Shown here: one piece after another, positions 26,619 through 35,310 of the stretch
Layout: every line of letters begins with the position of its first letter
How positions within the stretch are numbered: the first letter of the stretch is position 1
Source of the DNA: an uncultured Dokdonella sp.
GTDB lineage: Bacteria > Pseudomonadota > Gammaproteobacteria > Xanthomonadales > Rhodanobacteraceae
Assembly: GCA_934526015.1 (NCBI GenBank)
Contig: CAKSZY010000005.1
Span: 1 to 64,000, forward strand
Reading direction: 5' to 3'
Length of the DNA stretch: 64,000 nt
Notes under the pieces: generated by a model
Database searches by the model: none
Told to the model about the DNA's origin: nothing
The model's input: the letters and a program-made list of their open reading frames with translations, nothing else
Position numbers and translations under genes: made by a program

Positions 26619-26931
26619 CTGGCGGAGCCACGGGTGCAGGAAGGACGAGAAGAACTCGAAGAAGGAGCGGGAGATTGAAACACGGAGCACACGGAGCACA
26701 CGGAGGAAAGCACGGGATGCCGTTCGGGTTGCCCTTCGCACTCCTCGTATCCAACGTGATTCAATCTCCCGCCTTCGATGGGAAATGAAGCAACAGGCTG
26801 AAACACCCGGGACACGAAGGGAGCGAAGAAGATCGTCCGGATGACCCGCTCTTTCTCCGTGTGCTCCGTGTTTCCGGCTTCTGCATTGTCACGTTCCAGA
26901 GCGGTTTGAAGCGGGATCGAGGGGGAATCGC
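26619..26931. repeat. Nested inverted-repeat element inside the fds operon
   Basis: The 20-mer GAAACACGGAGCACACGGAG (26677-26696) has a perfect reverse-complement copy at 26855-26874. A 12-bp arm GCGGGAGATTGA (26668-26679) has its complement at 26761-26772. The left side also repeats CACGGAGCA in tandem. No coding potential is apparent. It fills the whole gap between fdsB and fdsA, both plus-strand genes of one operon, so it would be transcribed and should fold strongly. It may be a dispersed intergenic repeat that landed between operon genes. Confidence 0.85.
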
Positions 26932-29832
26932 ATGCGCTCCATCGCCGAACCCGATTACGGCACGCCGGCCATCCAGCCGATCGCGACGCTGAAACCGGTG
27001 CGCGCCGAAATCGACGGCATCGCGGTGAGCGTGCCGCCGGGCACCTCGGTGCTGCGCGCCGCGTCGCTCCACGGCATCGCCATTCCGAAGCTGTGCGCGA
27101 CCGATGCGCTCGACGCCTTCGGTTCGTGCCGGCTGTGCCTGGTCGAGATCGAGGGCATGAAGGGCTATCCGGCTTCGTGCACGACGCCGGTCGCCGAGGG
27201 CATGAAGGTGACGACGCAGACCGCGAAGCTCGCCGAGCTGCGCCGCGGCGTCATGGAGCTCTACATTTCCGACCATCCGCTCGACTGCCTGACCTGTCCG
27301 GCCAACGGCCATTGCGAACTGCAGGACATGGCCGGCGCGGTCGGCCTGCGCGAGGTGCGCTACGGCCACGACGGTGCCAACCACGTGTCCGCGCAGCTCG
27401 CGGACGGCAGCGCCAACCCGCACTTCGCGGCGAAGGACGGCTCCAATCCGTATTTCAGCTTCGATCCGTCGAAATGCATCGTCTGCTCGCGTTGCGTGCG
27501 CGCCTGCGCCGAGGTGCAGGGCACCTTCGCCCTGACCATCGCCGGTCGCGGTTTCGAGTCGAAGGTCGCCGCCGGTCAGGACGAGCCCTTCCTCGATTCC
27601 GAGTGCGTCTCCTGCGGCGCCTGCGTGCAGGCCTGCCCGACGGCGACGCTGAGCGAGAACGCGCTGATCGCGATGGGCCAGCCGCAGCGCAGCGTGGTCA
27701 CCACCTGCGCCTACTGCGGGGTTGGCTGCTCGTTCCGCGCCGAGATGCAGGGTGAGGACATCGTGCGCATGGTGCCCGACGCCAACGGCGGGGCGAACCA
27801 CGGCCATTCCTGCGTCAAGGGCCGCTTCGCGATCGGCTACGCCACCCATCCCGAGCGCATCCTCAAGCCGATGATCCGCGCGCGCATCACCGATGCCTGG
27901 CGCGAGGTGTCGTGGGATGAGGCGATCGCTCATGCCGCCGGCGAGTTCCGTCGCATCCAGGCGCAGTACGGACGCGACTCGATCGGCGGCATCACCTCGT
28001 CGCGCTGCACGAACGAGGAGACCTGGCTCGTGCAGAAGCTCGTGCGCGCCGCGTTCGGCAACAACAACGTCGATACCTGCGCGCGCGTGTGCCATTCACC
28101 GACCGGCTACGGACTCAAGCAGACCCTCGGCGAGTCGGCCGGAACCCAGGATTTCGATTCGGTGATGGATGCCGACGTCATCTTCGTCATCGGCGCGAAC
28201 CCGACCGATGCCCACCCGGTGTTCGCCTCGCAGATGAAGCGTCGCCTGCGCGAGGGCGCGCAGCTGATCGTCGCCGATCCGCGCCGCATCGACCTCGTGC
28301 GCACGCCGCATGTCGAGGCGGCCCACCACCTCGCCCTGCGTCCCGGCACCAATGTCGCCGTGCTGACCGCGATGGCGCATGTCGTCGTCACCGAGGGACT
28401 GGTCGACGAGGCTTTCGTCGCCTTGCGTTGCGAGGCGGAGTCGTTTGCCCGCTGGCGCGACTTCGTCGCCGACCCGGCGCGTTCGCCGGAGGCGGTCGAG
28501 GCCGCGACCGGCGTGCCGGCCGCCGCACTGCGCGCCGCCGCACGCCTCTATGCAACGGCCGGCAATGCGGCGATCTACTACGGCCTCGGCGTCACCGAGC
28601 ACGCGCAGGGATCGACCGCGGTGATGGCGATCGCCAACCTGGCGATGGCGACCGGCAACATCGGTCGCCGCGGCGTCGGCGTGAATCCGCTGCGCGGGCA
28701 GAACAACGTGCAGGGTTCCTGCGACATGGGCTCGTTCCCGCACGAGTTCCCCGGCTATCGCCATGTCGCCGACGACGCCGTGCGCGCCAGTTTCGAGCAG
28801 GCTTGGGACGCGCCGCTGCGCGGCGATCCCGGCCTGCGCATCCCGAACATGTTCGATGCCGCGCTCGACGGCGGTTTCAAGGGCCTCTACATCCAGGGCG
28901 AGGACATCGCCCAGTCCGACCCGAACCTCCAGCACGTCACCGCGGCACTGTCGGCGATGGAGTGCGTGGTCGTGCAGGACCTGTTCCTCAACGAGACGGC
29001 GAAGTACGCCCACGTGTTCCTGCCGGGGTCGACCTTCCTCGAAAAGGACGGCACGTTCACCAATGCCGAGCGGCGCGTCTCGCGCGTGCGCCGGGTGATG
29101 CAGCCGAAAAGCGGACTGGCCGACTGGGAGATCACCCAGCGGCTGGCCAACGCGTTGGGTTATCCGATGGCCTATGCGCATCCGGCCGAAATCATGGACG
29201 AGATCGCCCGCCTGACGCCGACCTTCGCCGGCATCGACTACGCGCGTCTCGACGCGCGCGGCAGCATCCAGTGGCCGTGCAACGACGCGGCCCCGGACGG
29301 CACGCCGACCATGCACGTCGATGCCTTCGTGCGCGGCAAGGGCCGCTTCATGCTGACCGCCTACGTGCCGACCCGCGAGAAGGTCAACGCGCGCTTCCCG
29401 TTGATCCTCACCACCGGGCGCATCCTCAGCCAGTACAACGTCGGTGCGCAGACGCGGCGCACGGCGAACGTCGTCTGGCATGGCGAGGATGTGCTCGACA
29501 TCCACCCGCACGATGCCGAGGCGCGCGGCATCGCCGACGGCGACCGGGTCGGCATCGCCAGCCGCGCCGGCGAGACCGTGCTGCGCGCGCGCATCAGCGA
29601 GCGCTTGCAGCCGGGCGTGGTCTACACCACCTTCCACTTCCCGTCCTCCGGGGCCAACGTCATCACCACCGAAAACTCCGACTGGGCCACCAACTGCCCC
29701 GAATACAAGGTCACCGCCGTCGAAGTGGCGAAGGTCGGCCATCCGTCGGCCTGGCAGCAGCGCCATCGCGCCTTCAGCGCGGCACAGCAGGCCTTGCTCG
29801 ATGCCGGTCGACAGGAGTCCGGGTCGGCATGA
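26932..29832 (+). CDS. fdsA: NAD-dependent formate dehydrogenase alpha (catalytic) subunit
   Basis: A 966-residue molybdenum formate dehydrogenase. In order it has a 2Fe-2S domain (L-C-A-T-D, G-S-C-R-L-C-L-V-E), a His/Cys motif (D-H-P-L-D-C-L-T-C-P), two 4Fe-4S sites (C-I-V-C-S-R-C-V-R-A-C and C-V-S-C-G-A-C-V-Q-A-C-P), the 4Fe-4S near the Mo centre (C-A-Y-C-G-V-G-C-S-F), then the bis-MGD domains. The Mo ligand is Cys387 followed by His388 in C-A-R-V-C-H-S-P-T, so this is a cysteine enzyme that needs no selenocysteine. It oxidises formate to CO2, with NAD reduced through FdsB/FdsG, in the cytoplasm. Its stop overlaps fdhD (ATGA). Confidence 0.96.
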   Translation: MRSIAEPDYGTPAIQPIATLKPVRAEIDGIAVSVPPGTSVLRAASLHGIAIPKLCATDALDAFGSCRLCLVEIEGMKGYPASCTTPVAEGMKVTTQTAKLAELRRGVMELYISDHPLDCLTCPANGHCELQDMAGAVGLREVRYGHDGANHVSAQLADGSANPHFAAKDGSNPYFSFDPSKCIVCSRCVRACAEVQGTFALTIAGRGFESKVAAGQDEPFLDSECVSCGACVQACPTATLSENALIAMGQPQRSVVTTCAYCGVGCSFRAEMQGEDIVRMVPDANGGANHGHSCVKGRFAIGYATHPERILKPMIRARITDAWREVSWDEAIAHAAGEFRRIQAQYGRDSIGGITSSRCTNEETWLVQKLVRAAFGNNNVDTCARVCHSPTGYGLKQTLGESAGTQDFDSVMDADVIFVIGANPTDAHPVFASQMKRRLREGAQLIVADPRRIDLVRTPHVEAAHHLALRPGTNVAVLTAMAHVVVTEGLVDEAFVALRCEAESFARWRDFVADPARSPEAVEAATGVPAAALRAAARLYATAGNAAIYYGLGVTEHAQGSTAVMAIANLAMATGNIGRRGVGVNPLRGQNNVQGSCDMGSFPHEFPGYRHVADDAVRASFEQAWDAPLRGDPGLRIPNMFDAALDGGFKGLYIQGEDIAQSDPNLQHVTAALSAMECVVVQDLFLNETAKYAHVFLPGSTFLEKDGTFTNAERRVSRVRRVMQPKSGLADWEITQRLANALGYPMAYAHPAEIMDEIARLTPTFAGIDYARLDARGSIQWPCNDAAPDGTPTMHVDAFVRGKGRFMLTAYVPTREKVNARFPLILTTGRILSQYNVGAQTRRTANVVWHGEDVLDIHPHDAEARGIADGDRVGIASRAGETVLRARISERLQPGVVYTTFHFPSSGANVITTENSDWATNCPEYKVTAVEVAKVGHPSAWQQRHRAFSAAQQALLDAGRQESGSA

Positions 29833-30635
29833 CCGGCGCAGCGACGAAAGGGGCGGTCCGCCGCTGCGTCGAGCGCCGGCGCCCGCGCGACGCCGGCCCC
29901 GGCGAGGACTGGATCGCCGCGGAAGTGCCGGTGGCGATCCGCTGCAACGACCAGCCGCACGTGGTGATGATGGCGACGCCGTGCGACCTCGGCGATTTCG
30001 CCCTCGGCTTCGCCCTCAGCGAGGGCATCATCGCCACCGCGGATGAACTCGGCGAGGTGGTCGAGACGACCCTGCTCGAGGGCGTGCAACTGTCGCTGCA
30101 CATTCCGCCCGCGCGTGCCGAGGCGGTGGCGCGGCGCCAGCGCAACCTGACCGGCCGCAGCGGCTGCGGCCTGTGCGGCACGCAGGAACTCGAGGATGTC
30201 GTCCGTCATCCGCCGCGGGTCGCTGCGCCGCCGGCGGTCGCCGATGCGGTCCTGCATCGCGCCCTGGATGCGCTGGCCGGTGCGCAGCCGCTCAACGCCC
30301 TGACCGGTGCCGTGCACGCGGCCGCCTGGTCCGATCGCGAAGGTCGGCTGCTGCTCGTGCGCGAGGATGTCGGCCGCCACAATGCGCTGGACAAGCTGAT
30401 CGGCGCGCTGGCGAAGGCCGGACTCGATCCGCAGGCAGGATTTCTGGTCGTCACCAGCCGGGCGAGTTACGAGATGGTGCAGAAGGCCGCCACGGTCGGG
30501 ATCGGATTCATCGCCGCGGTGTCGGCGCCGACCGCGCTGGCCATCCATCTCGCCGAATCGACCGGCGTCACCCTGATCGGCTTCGCCCGCGCCGAAGGCC
30601 ATGTCGTCTACGCGCGCCGGGCCGCGGAGGACTGA
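29829..30635 (+). CDS. fdhD: Formate dehydrogenase accessory sulfurtransferase FdhD (FdsC)
   Basis: A 268-residue FdhD/FdsC chaperone. FdhD transfers sulfur to the molybdenum bis-MGD cofactor before insertion, and without it formate dehydrogenase is inactive. The conserved C-x-x-C pair appears as S-G-C-G-L-C-G (about residue 116), with F-A-L-G-F-A-L-S-E-G, V-R-E-D-V-G-R-H-N-A-L-D-K and T-S-R-A-S-Y-E-M-V-Q-K. It is coupled by ATGA to fdsA and followed after 2 bp by fdsD. It may also serve the SoeA-like enzyme encoded nearby. Confidence 0.93.
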   Translation: MTGAATKGAVRRCVERRRPRDAGPGEDWIAAEVPVAIRCNDQPHVVMMATPCDLGDFALGFALSEGIIATADELGEVVETTLLEGVQLSLHIPPARAEAVARRQRNLTGRSGCGLCGTQELEDVVRHPPRVAAPPAVADAVLHRALDALAGAQPLNALTGAVHAAAWSDREGRLLLVREDVGRHNALDKLIGALAKAGLDPQAGFLVVTSRASYEMVQKAATVGIGFIAAVSAPTALAIHLAESTGVTLIGFARAEGHVVYARRAAED

Positions 30636-30637
30636 GC

Positions 30638-30871
30638 ATGGACATCGGGCGCCTCGTGCAGATGGCCAACGACATCGGCGACTACTTCGCCAGCGAACCC
30701 GATCGCGCCGCCGCCGTGGCCGGCATCGCCAGCCACCTCGAGCGCTTCTGGGAAGCGCGCATGCGCCGGCAGATCCTCGCCCACCTCGCCGCCGGCGGCG
30801 ACGGCCTCGACGACCTGCCGCGCGCGGCGATTGCCGAACTTGCGATGAGGGGGCTAGGGGCTGGGGGCTAG
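30638..30871 (+). CDS. fdsD: Formate dehydrogenase delta subunit
   Basis: A 77-residue FdsD-type small subunit: V-Q-M-A-N-D-I-G-D-Y-F-A-S-E-P followed by A-V-A-G-I-A-S-H-L-E-R-F-W-E-A-R-M-R, which is the family core. FdsD is needed for full activity or assembly of the complex. It is the last gene of the operon. The final residues R-G-L-G-A-G-G and the stop TAG (30869-30871) come from the heptamer array of element B, the same tail as that of the esterase gene ending at 11368, so the C-terminus is repeat-derived. Confidence 0.88.
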   Translation: MDIGRLVQMANDIGDYFASEPDRAAAVAGIASHLERFWEARMRRQILAHLAAGGDGLDDLPRAAIAELAMRGLGAGG

Positions 30872-31097
30872 GGGCGAGGGGCGAGGGGCGAGGGGAGAGG
30901 GCTCGAAACTCGAAGACCGGATCAAGCTTGCGATGGTGCTACAGGGGCTGGCCGTACGAGGGTAACGCGCGTGACGACACCTGGTTGTCGAGCCCTCGCC
31001 CCTCGCCCCTCGCCCTTCCTCTAGCCCCTCGCCCCTCGCCCCTCGCCCTTCCTCTAGCCCCTCGCCCTTCCTCCAGCCCCTAGCCCCTAGCCCCTAG
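30847..31097. repeat. Heptamer-array palindromic element B
   Basis: The G-rich left arm (about 30847-30901) has GGGGCTA followed by GGGGCGA units. The C-rich right arm (about 30992-31097) has TCGCCCC and TAGCCCC units. The spacer opens AGGGCTCGAAACTCGAAGAC, contains CTTGCGATGGTGCTACAG and closes TTGTCGAGCCCT. The element lies between two convergent genes and supplies the TAG stops of both, fdsD on the left and hemJ on the right. Confidence 0.9.
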
Positions 31098-31525
31098 AAA
31101 GGTTTGACCACCACCAGCACGACGATGCCGATCAGCAGCAGCGCCGGCACTTCGTTGTAGATGCGCCACCAGCGGCTCGAGCGCGTGTTGGCGTCGCGGG
31201 CGAATACGCGCACGAAGCGGGCGAGGCTGACGTGGTAGGCGGCCAGCAGCGCGACCAGCAGCAGCTTGAGGTGGAACCAGCCGCCCTGGCGCAAGGTTTC
31301 CGGTGCGTGGGTCAGCCACCACAGGGTCAGGGCGAGGCCGGAGACGAGCGCCAGCGCGCCGCCGATGTGGGTGATGCCGAGCAGGCGCCGCTGCATCGTC
31401 TTGAAGCGCTCGCGCACGAGGGCTTCGGGGGCTTCGCAGTGGTAGACGAACAGGCGCGGCAGGTAGAACAGGCCGGCGAACCAGGTCACGACGAAGATGA
31501 TGTGGAACGCCTTGAGCCAGAGCAT
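31094..31525 (-). CDS. hemJ: HemJ-type protoporphyrinogen IX oxidase (CopD-like membrane protein)
   Basis: A 143-residue membrane protein with four hydrophobic helices. The N-terminus M-L-W-L-K-A-F-H-I-I-F-V-V-T-W-F-A-G-L-F-Y has the conserved His and the L-P-R-L-F-V-Y-H motif of HemJ, which oxidises protoporphyrinogen IX in haem synthesis. T-H-I-G-G and W-F-H-L-K-L follow. An upstream Met (31534) gives M-P-R-M and is a possible alternative start; I chose 31525 for family length. The TAG stop is provided by element B. It gives a second haem step in the window alongside hemC. Confidence 0.8.
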   Translation of the reverse strand: MLWLKAFHIIFVVTWFAGLFYLPRLFVYHCEAPEALVRERFKTMQRRLLGITHIGGALALVSGLALTLWWLTHAPETLRQGGWFHLKLLLVALLAAYHVSLARFVRVFARDANTRSSRWWRIYNEVPALLLIGIVVLVVVKPF

Positions 31526-31679
31526 GCGCGGCATCCGGTGAGCGGGCCGCGAGTATAACCGCGGCACGCACGCGCGCCGGTCGTTGCGGTGTCCTGCGCA
31601 TGCGCAGGCCGCGCAGCCTCCCTTGACGCGACCGGTTCCTGGTGGCAATAAACGGATTCGCTCCGGCCGGCCCTTGCCC

Positions 31680-32393
31680 GTGAATCCTCCGCAGTTCGTC
31701 GTTCGCCAGCTCGATCCCGAGCGCGCGCGCCGCACCCGATTGTTCCTCGCCCTCGCCTGGATCGGCTCGATCGCGATCGCGGTCGTGCTCGCCGCGCTGT
31801 TCGTCTCCCGCCACGAGCGCGACCCGAAGGTCGATGTCGCGGCCAACACCGAGGTCGAGGCGCTGAAGTCGCGCATCGCCGTGCTCGAGCGCTCCGAGCA
31901 GGTCGCCAAGGCCGCCCTCGTCGAGTTGCAGTCGACCTTGCGCGACCGCGAGGAGGAGATTGCCGGCGTGCGTGCCGATCTCGCCTTCTACGGGCGCCTC
32001 GTCGGCGGCGCCCGACGCGAGGGCATCGCCGTGCATGCCCTGACCCTCGAGCCGGTCAGCGGTTCGCGCGCGTGGAACTTCAGCGCCACCCTCACCCAGA
32101 ACTTCCGTCGCGGCAGCGAAACGCGCGGGCGGCTTTCGCTGGCGGTGTCCGGCATCCGTGACGGCCGTCTCGTCACCCTCGGCTGGGCGGAGCTCGTGCA
32201 GCAGCCGCAAGGTTCCGGAATCGAGTATGCGTTCAAGTATTTCCAGCAGATCAACGGCACCATCATGCTGCCCGAGGGTTTCGAGCCGAATCGCGTGCGC
32301 GCGATGGCCGAAGGCGACGGCGGACGGGCCGACCAGGAATTTTCGTGGAACGAAGCGGCCAAGGCCGGGGAGACAGATGATGTTCGGAAGTGA
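31680..32393 (+). CDS. DUF6776-like membrane protein, unknown function
   Basis: A 237-residue protein with an N-terminal cytoplasmic segment, one transmembrane helix (about residues 22-44, L-F-L-A-L-A-W-I-G-S-I-A-I-A-V-V-L), a coiled coil (about 60-105, with V-E-A-L-K-S-R-I-A-V-L-E-R and L-R-D-R-E-E-E-I-A-G) and a beta-rich C-terminal domain (F-Y-G-R-L-V-G, W-N-F-S-A-T-L-T-Q-N-F, Y-A-F-K-Y-F-Q-Q-I-N-G). This layout matches a family commonly sitting beside bactofilin genes in gammaproteobacteria. The C-terminal domain is probably periplasmic. The start is GTG at 31680 with a poor ribosome site, so it is uncertain by a few codons. The end overlaps the bactofilin gene. Confidence 0.7.
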   Translation: MNPPQFVVRQLDPERARRTRLFLALAWIGSIAIAVVLAALFVSRHERDPKVDVAANTEVEALKSRIAVLERSEQVAKAALVELQSTLRDREEEIAGVRADLAFYGRLVGGARREGIAVHALTLEPVSGSRAWNFSATLTQNFRRGSETRGRLSLAVSGIRDGRLVTLGWAELVQQPQGSGIEYAFKYFQQINGTIMLPEGFEPNRVRAMAEGDGGRADQEFSWNEAAKAGETDDVRK

Positions 32394-32796
32394 CAAGCGC
32401 AACGGGCGGACGGGTGCCACGATCACCACGCTGATCGCGCAGGGCACGGTCATCCGTGGCGACGTCGAGTTCGCCGGCGGCCTGCATCTCGACGGCACCG
32501 TCGAGGGTTCGCTGGCCGCGCAGGGCGAGCAGGCGATGTTGACGGTCAGCGACAAGGGGCGCGTCACCGGCGAGATCCGCGCCGCCAATGCCTGCATCAA
32601 CGGCGAGGTGGTCGGCGACATCTTCGTCAGCGGCCGGCTCGAACTGGCCGTGCAGGCACGCGTCGAGGGCAACGTCCACTACAAGGTGCTGGAGATGGCC
32701 GCCGGTGCACAGGTCAACGGCAAGATGGTCCACCAGACCGAACTGCCGCGGCAGATCAGCGGCCCGGTCGCCGCCGGTGAAGCGGCCGGTGCTTGA
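32377..32796 (+). CDS. Bactofilin family cytoskeletal protein
   Basis: A 139-residue bactofilin. After a short basic disordered N-terminus it has the right-handed beta-helix pattern: [43 protein letters not shown] and A-R-V-E-G-N-V. Bactofilins polymerise without nucleotide and localise cell-wall or polar proteins. The ATG at 32377 has GGGGAG upstream; an adjacent ATG at 32380 is also possible. It overlaps the DUF6776-like gene by 17 bp, suggesting they work together at the membrane. Confidence 0.92.
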   Translation: MMFGSDKRNGRTGATITTLIAQGTVIRGDVEFAGGLHLDGTVEGSLAAQGEQAMLTVSDKGRVTGEIRAANACINGEVVGDIFVSGRLELAVQARVEGNVHYKVLEMAAGAQVNGKMVHQTELPRQISGPVAAGEAAGA

Positions 32797-32860
32797 ATCT
32801 GCCGCTTCCGCTACGATCTTGGCCAGGAGCCGGCCTGCCCGCGCCCGCTGGAACGATGCC

Positions 32861-33229
32861 ATGGACACCGCCTTCACCCCGACCTATCTCGATGCCGCCG
32901 AGGCGCCGCTGGTGTTCACCGCGGCGGCTGCCGGCAAGGTCGGCGAACTGATCGCCGAGGAAGGCAATCCGGCCCTGAAGCTGCGCGTCTACATCACCGG
33001 CGGCGGCTGTTCCGGCTTCCAGTACGGTTTCACCTTCGACGAGGAACGCGCCGAGGACGACCTCGCGGTCGAGCGGGATGGCGTCGTCCTGCTGGTCGAT
33101 CCGCTCAGCCTGCAGTACCTCGACGGCGCCGAGATCGATTACGCCGAATCGCTGAGCGGCGCCCAGTTCGTCATCCGCAACCCGAACGCGAAGACGACCT
33201 GCGGCTGCGGTTCGTCGTTCGCGGTCTGA
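32861..33229 (+). CDS. erpA: Iron-sulfur cluster insertion protein ErpA
   Basis: A 122-residue A-type carrier. It has G-G-C-S-G-F-Q-Y near the middle and C-G-C-G-S-S-F near the C-terminus, the three cysteines that bind the cluster for transfer, plus [11 protein letters not shown]. ErpA delivers 4Fe-4S clusters to apoproteins, including formate dehydrogenases and isoprenoid enzymes, so it is relevant to the cluster-rich complexes encoded here. The N-terminal 18 residues ([10 protein letters not shown]) extend the E. coli form slightly. Confidence 0.93.
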   Translation: MDTAFTPTYLDAAEAPLVFTAAAAGKVGELIAEEGNPALKLRVYITGGGCSGFQYGFTFDEERAEDDLAVERDGVVLLVDPLSLQYLDGAEIDYAESLSGAQFVIRNPNAKTTCGCGSSFAV

Positions 33230-33240
33230 TCCGCGCCGGC

Positions 33241-34197
33241 GTGAGTGCCGACCTGCGCAGCCGCAACAACGTCTTTTCCGGCCTCGCCCTCGACCGCTGC
33301 GCCGATCGCCGCGGCGATGCGGACTTCGTCGCCGGGCTGCATTCCAGCGATGCGGCGCGGTTCCTCCTGCTGCGTGCCGATGGCAAGGCCGTGGTCGGTT
33401 CCGGCCACGACCGCCTGCACCTGTTCGGGCGGCACGAACTCGATGCCGGCGTGGCGGCGTGCTTCCTCGGCCGCGACGGCGACGGACGCCCGTATTTCGC
33501 CGTGTCGCCGCCGGCCGCAGAGGCCGACCGCGCCGCGGCCGCAGCCGGCGCGGACTTCCTCGACCTGCGTCGTGCCGGCCTTGCCCTGCCGGCCTTCGAG
33601 GCCGGCCTGTTCGCCTATGCCCGCGCCCTGAGCCACTGGCAGTCGCGCACGCGCTGGTGCGGTGCCTGCGGCAGCGCGCTCGTGCTCGAGTGGGCCGGCC
33701 ATCGTGCCCGCTGCAGCGATCCCGCCTGCGGCCTCGAACACTATCCGCGCACCGATCCGGCGATCATCGTCATCGTCACCTGGCGCGATGCCTGCCTGCT
33801 CGGCCGCCAGCCGAACTGGCCGAGCGGACGCTGGTCGACCCTGGCCGGCTTCGTCGAACCCGGCGAAACGCTCGAAGACGCGGTGCGCCGTGAAGTCGCC
33901 GAGGAAGCCGGCGTGCGCGTGGTCGACTGCGATTACCACTCCTCGCAGCCGTGGCCGTTCCCGGCCTCGCTGATGCTCGGTTTCACCGCGCGCGCGGACG
34001 ATCCGTCGATCGCGGTCGGCGACGAACTGGCCGAGGCGCGCTGGTTCGAGGTCGACGAGTTCATCGCCGGCCTGCGTGCGCGCACGCTTGCGCTGCCGCC
34101 GCCGCTGTCGGTTTCGTACCGGCTGATCGAGCACTGGCTGCGCAACGCCGGCGGTCTCGAGCTCGCCGACCACGCCGATCCCGACGCCTGGCGCTGA
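33241..34197 (+). CDS. nudC: NADH pyrophosphatase NudC
   Basis: A 318-residue Nudix hydrolase. A zinc ribbon (C-G-A-C-G-S, then C-S-D-P-A-C) lies at about residues 140-165, the Nudix box G-F-V-E-P-G-E-T-L-E-D-A-V-R-R-E-V-A-E-E follows (within about 202-225), and the NudC-specific S-Q-P-W-P-F-P-A-S comes after it. The enzyme hydrolyses NADH and removes NAD caps from RNA in the cytoplasm. The start is GTG at 33241, 11 bp after erpA, with no strong ribosome site. Confidence 0.94.
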   Translation: MSADLRSRNNVFSGLALDRCADRRGDADFVAGLHSSDAARFLLLRADGKAVVGSGHDRLHLFGRHELDAGVAACFLGRDGDGRPYFAVSPPAAEADRAAAAAGADFLDLRRAGLALPAFEAGLFAYARALSHWQSRTRWCGACGSALVLEWAGHRARCSDPACGLEHYPRTDPAIIVIVTWRDACLLGRQPNWPSGRWSTLAGFVEPGETLEDAVRREVAEEAGVRVVDCDYHSSQPWPFPASLMLGFTARADDPSIAVGDELAEARWFEVDEFIAGLRARTLALPPPLSVSYRLIEHWLRNAGGLELADHADPDAWR

Positions 34198-34260
34198 GCC
34201 TCGGGCACGTTCGCCGCGGCGCGGCTACAATCGCCCGGCAGTCCGCCGCGCGGAGCCACG

Positions 34261-35127
34261 ATGGCCAAGACCTTCATCGCGATCCTGCTGGTCATCGCCA
34301 GCGTGCAGGCATTGCCCGATCTCGCCCGCGTGCGCGGTTTCCCGTGGCTGCGCGACCTGCTCGAGGAGGCGCATGCGCGGCGCAGCGGCCTCGCCGGCGT
34401 GTTTGCCGTGCCGGTCCTGCTGGTGGCCCTGACCGCGCTGATCCAGCACCTGCTGCACGGGGTCTGGTTCGGTTTGCCCGAATTCGCCTTCATGGCGCTG
34501 GTCCTGTTCGCCTGCTGGGGCCCGCGCGACCTCGATGCCGACATCGAGAGCGTGCTGAAGGCGCCCGACAGCGAGCGCCGCCGCGTCGCCGCGCAGGCGC
34601 TGAATGCCGACAGCGGCCTCGGCGAACTCGAGTATTCCGCGCCGGCGCTCGTCGAGGCCGGCTTCCGCGCCGCCCTGTCGCGGCACTTCGGCGTGCTGTT
34701 CTGGTTCGTCGTGCTCGGCCCGGTCGGCGCGATCGGTTACCGCCTCGTGCAGTTGCTGGCGCGTTCGCCGGGCTTTCGCGAAACCACCGGCAGCGCCGCC
34801 GAAACCCTCGAGCGCACGGCGCGCGTGCTCGACTGGGCTCCGGCCCACCTGATGGCCTGGTCGGTCGCGGTGGTCTCCGATTTCGACGCCGTCGCGCGCA
34901 GCTGGCGCGACTACCACGCCGCCCACGGCCGCGGCTGGTTCACCCTCGATCTCGGCTTCCTCGCCGTGATCGCCCGCGCCGGCGTCGATGCCGACGTGGT
35001 CGCCGAAGACGGCAGCACCGCCGACGCCACCGTCGAACTCGCCGACGCCCGCGTCATCCTGCGCCGGGTCATGCTCGCCTGGCTCGCGGTGATCGCGATC
35101 GTGGTGATCGGCGGCTGGGCTGGTTGA
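34261..35127 (+). CDS. ampE: AmpE-like membrane protein
   Basis: A 288-residue membrane protein of the AmpE/CobD-like family. Hydrophobic segments fall at the N-terminus (I-A-I-L-L-V-I-A-S), about 45-80 and 155-175, and a C-terminal helix (L-A-W-L-A-V-I-A-I-V-V-I) ends it. Family-like stretches are F-G-V-L-F-W-F-V-V-L-G-P-V-G-A-I-G-Y-R and L-E-Y-S-A-P-A-L-V-E-A-G-F-R. E. coli AmpE is a putative sensor for beta-lactamase induction, but no ampD neighbour is visible. The TGA stop abuts repeat element C. Confidence 0.8.
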   Translation: MAKTFIAILLVIASVQALPDLARVRGFPWLRDLLEEAHARRSGLAGVFAVPVLLVALTALIQHLLHGVWFGLPEFAFMALVLFACWGPRDLDADIESVLKAPDSERRRVAAQALNADSGLGELEYSAPALVEAGFRAALSRHFGVLFWFVVLGPVGAIGYRLVQLLARSPGFRETTGSAAETLERTARVLDWAPAHLMAWSVAVVSDFDAVARSWRDYHAAHGRGWFTLDLGFLAVIARAGVDADVVAEDGSTADATVELADARVILRRVMLAWLAVIAIVVIGGWAG

Positions 35128-35310
35128 GGGCAGGGGCTAGCAGCCAGGGGCTAGGGGCTAGCGGCTAGGGCTCGAAACCCGGGCACTGGGACTAGCTTGC
35201 GATGATGCTGCAGGAGCTGGCTGCACGCCGTTTCCGCATGCGATGAAGCCGGCTGTCGCGCCCTGGCCCCTGGTCCCTGGCCCCTGGTCCCTAGTCCCTA
35301 GCCCCTAGCT
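35126..35310. repeat. Heptamer-array palindromic element C
   Basis: The left arm is imperfect (GGGGCTA with AGCAGCCA and GCGGCTA variants). The spacer begins AGGGCTCGAAACCCGGGCAC and contains CTTGCGATGATGCTGCAG. The right arm has GGCCCCTGGTCCCTAG units ending TAGCCCCTAG. It lies between the convergent genes ampE and lplT-aas, abutting the ampE stop and providing the TAG of the second. It is more degenerate than D and E, so possibly older. Confidence 0.88.

Noticed and set aside
28081..28110. Selenocysteine in the formate dehydrogenase
   Set aside because: The Mo-ligand codon is TGC (Cys387); no in-frame TGA is present.
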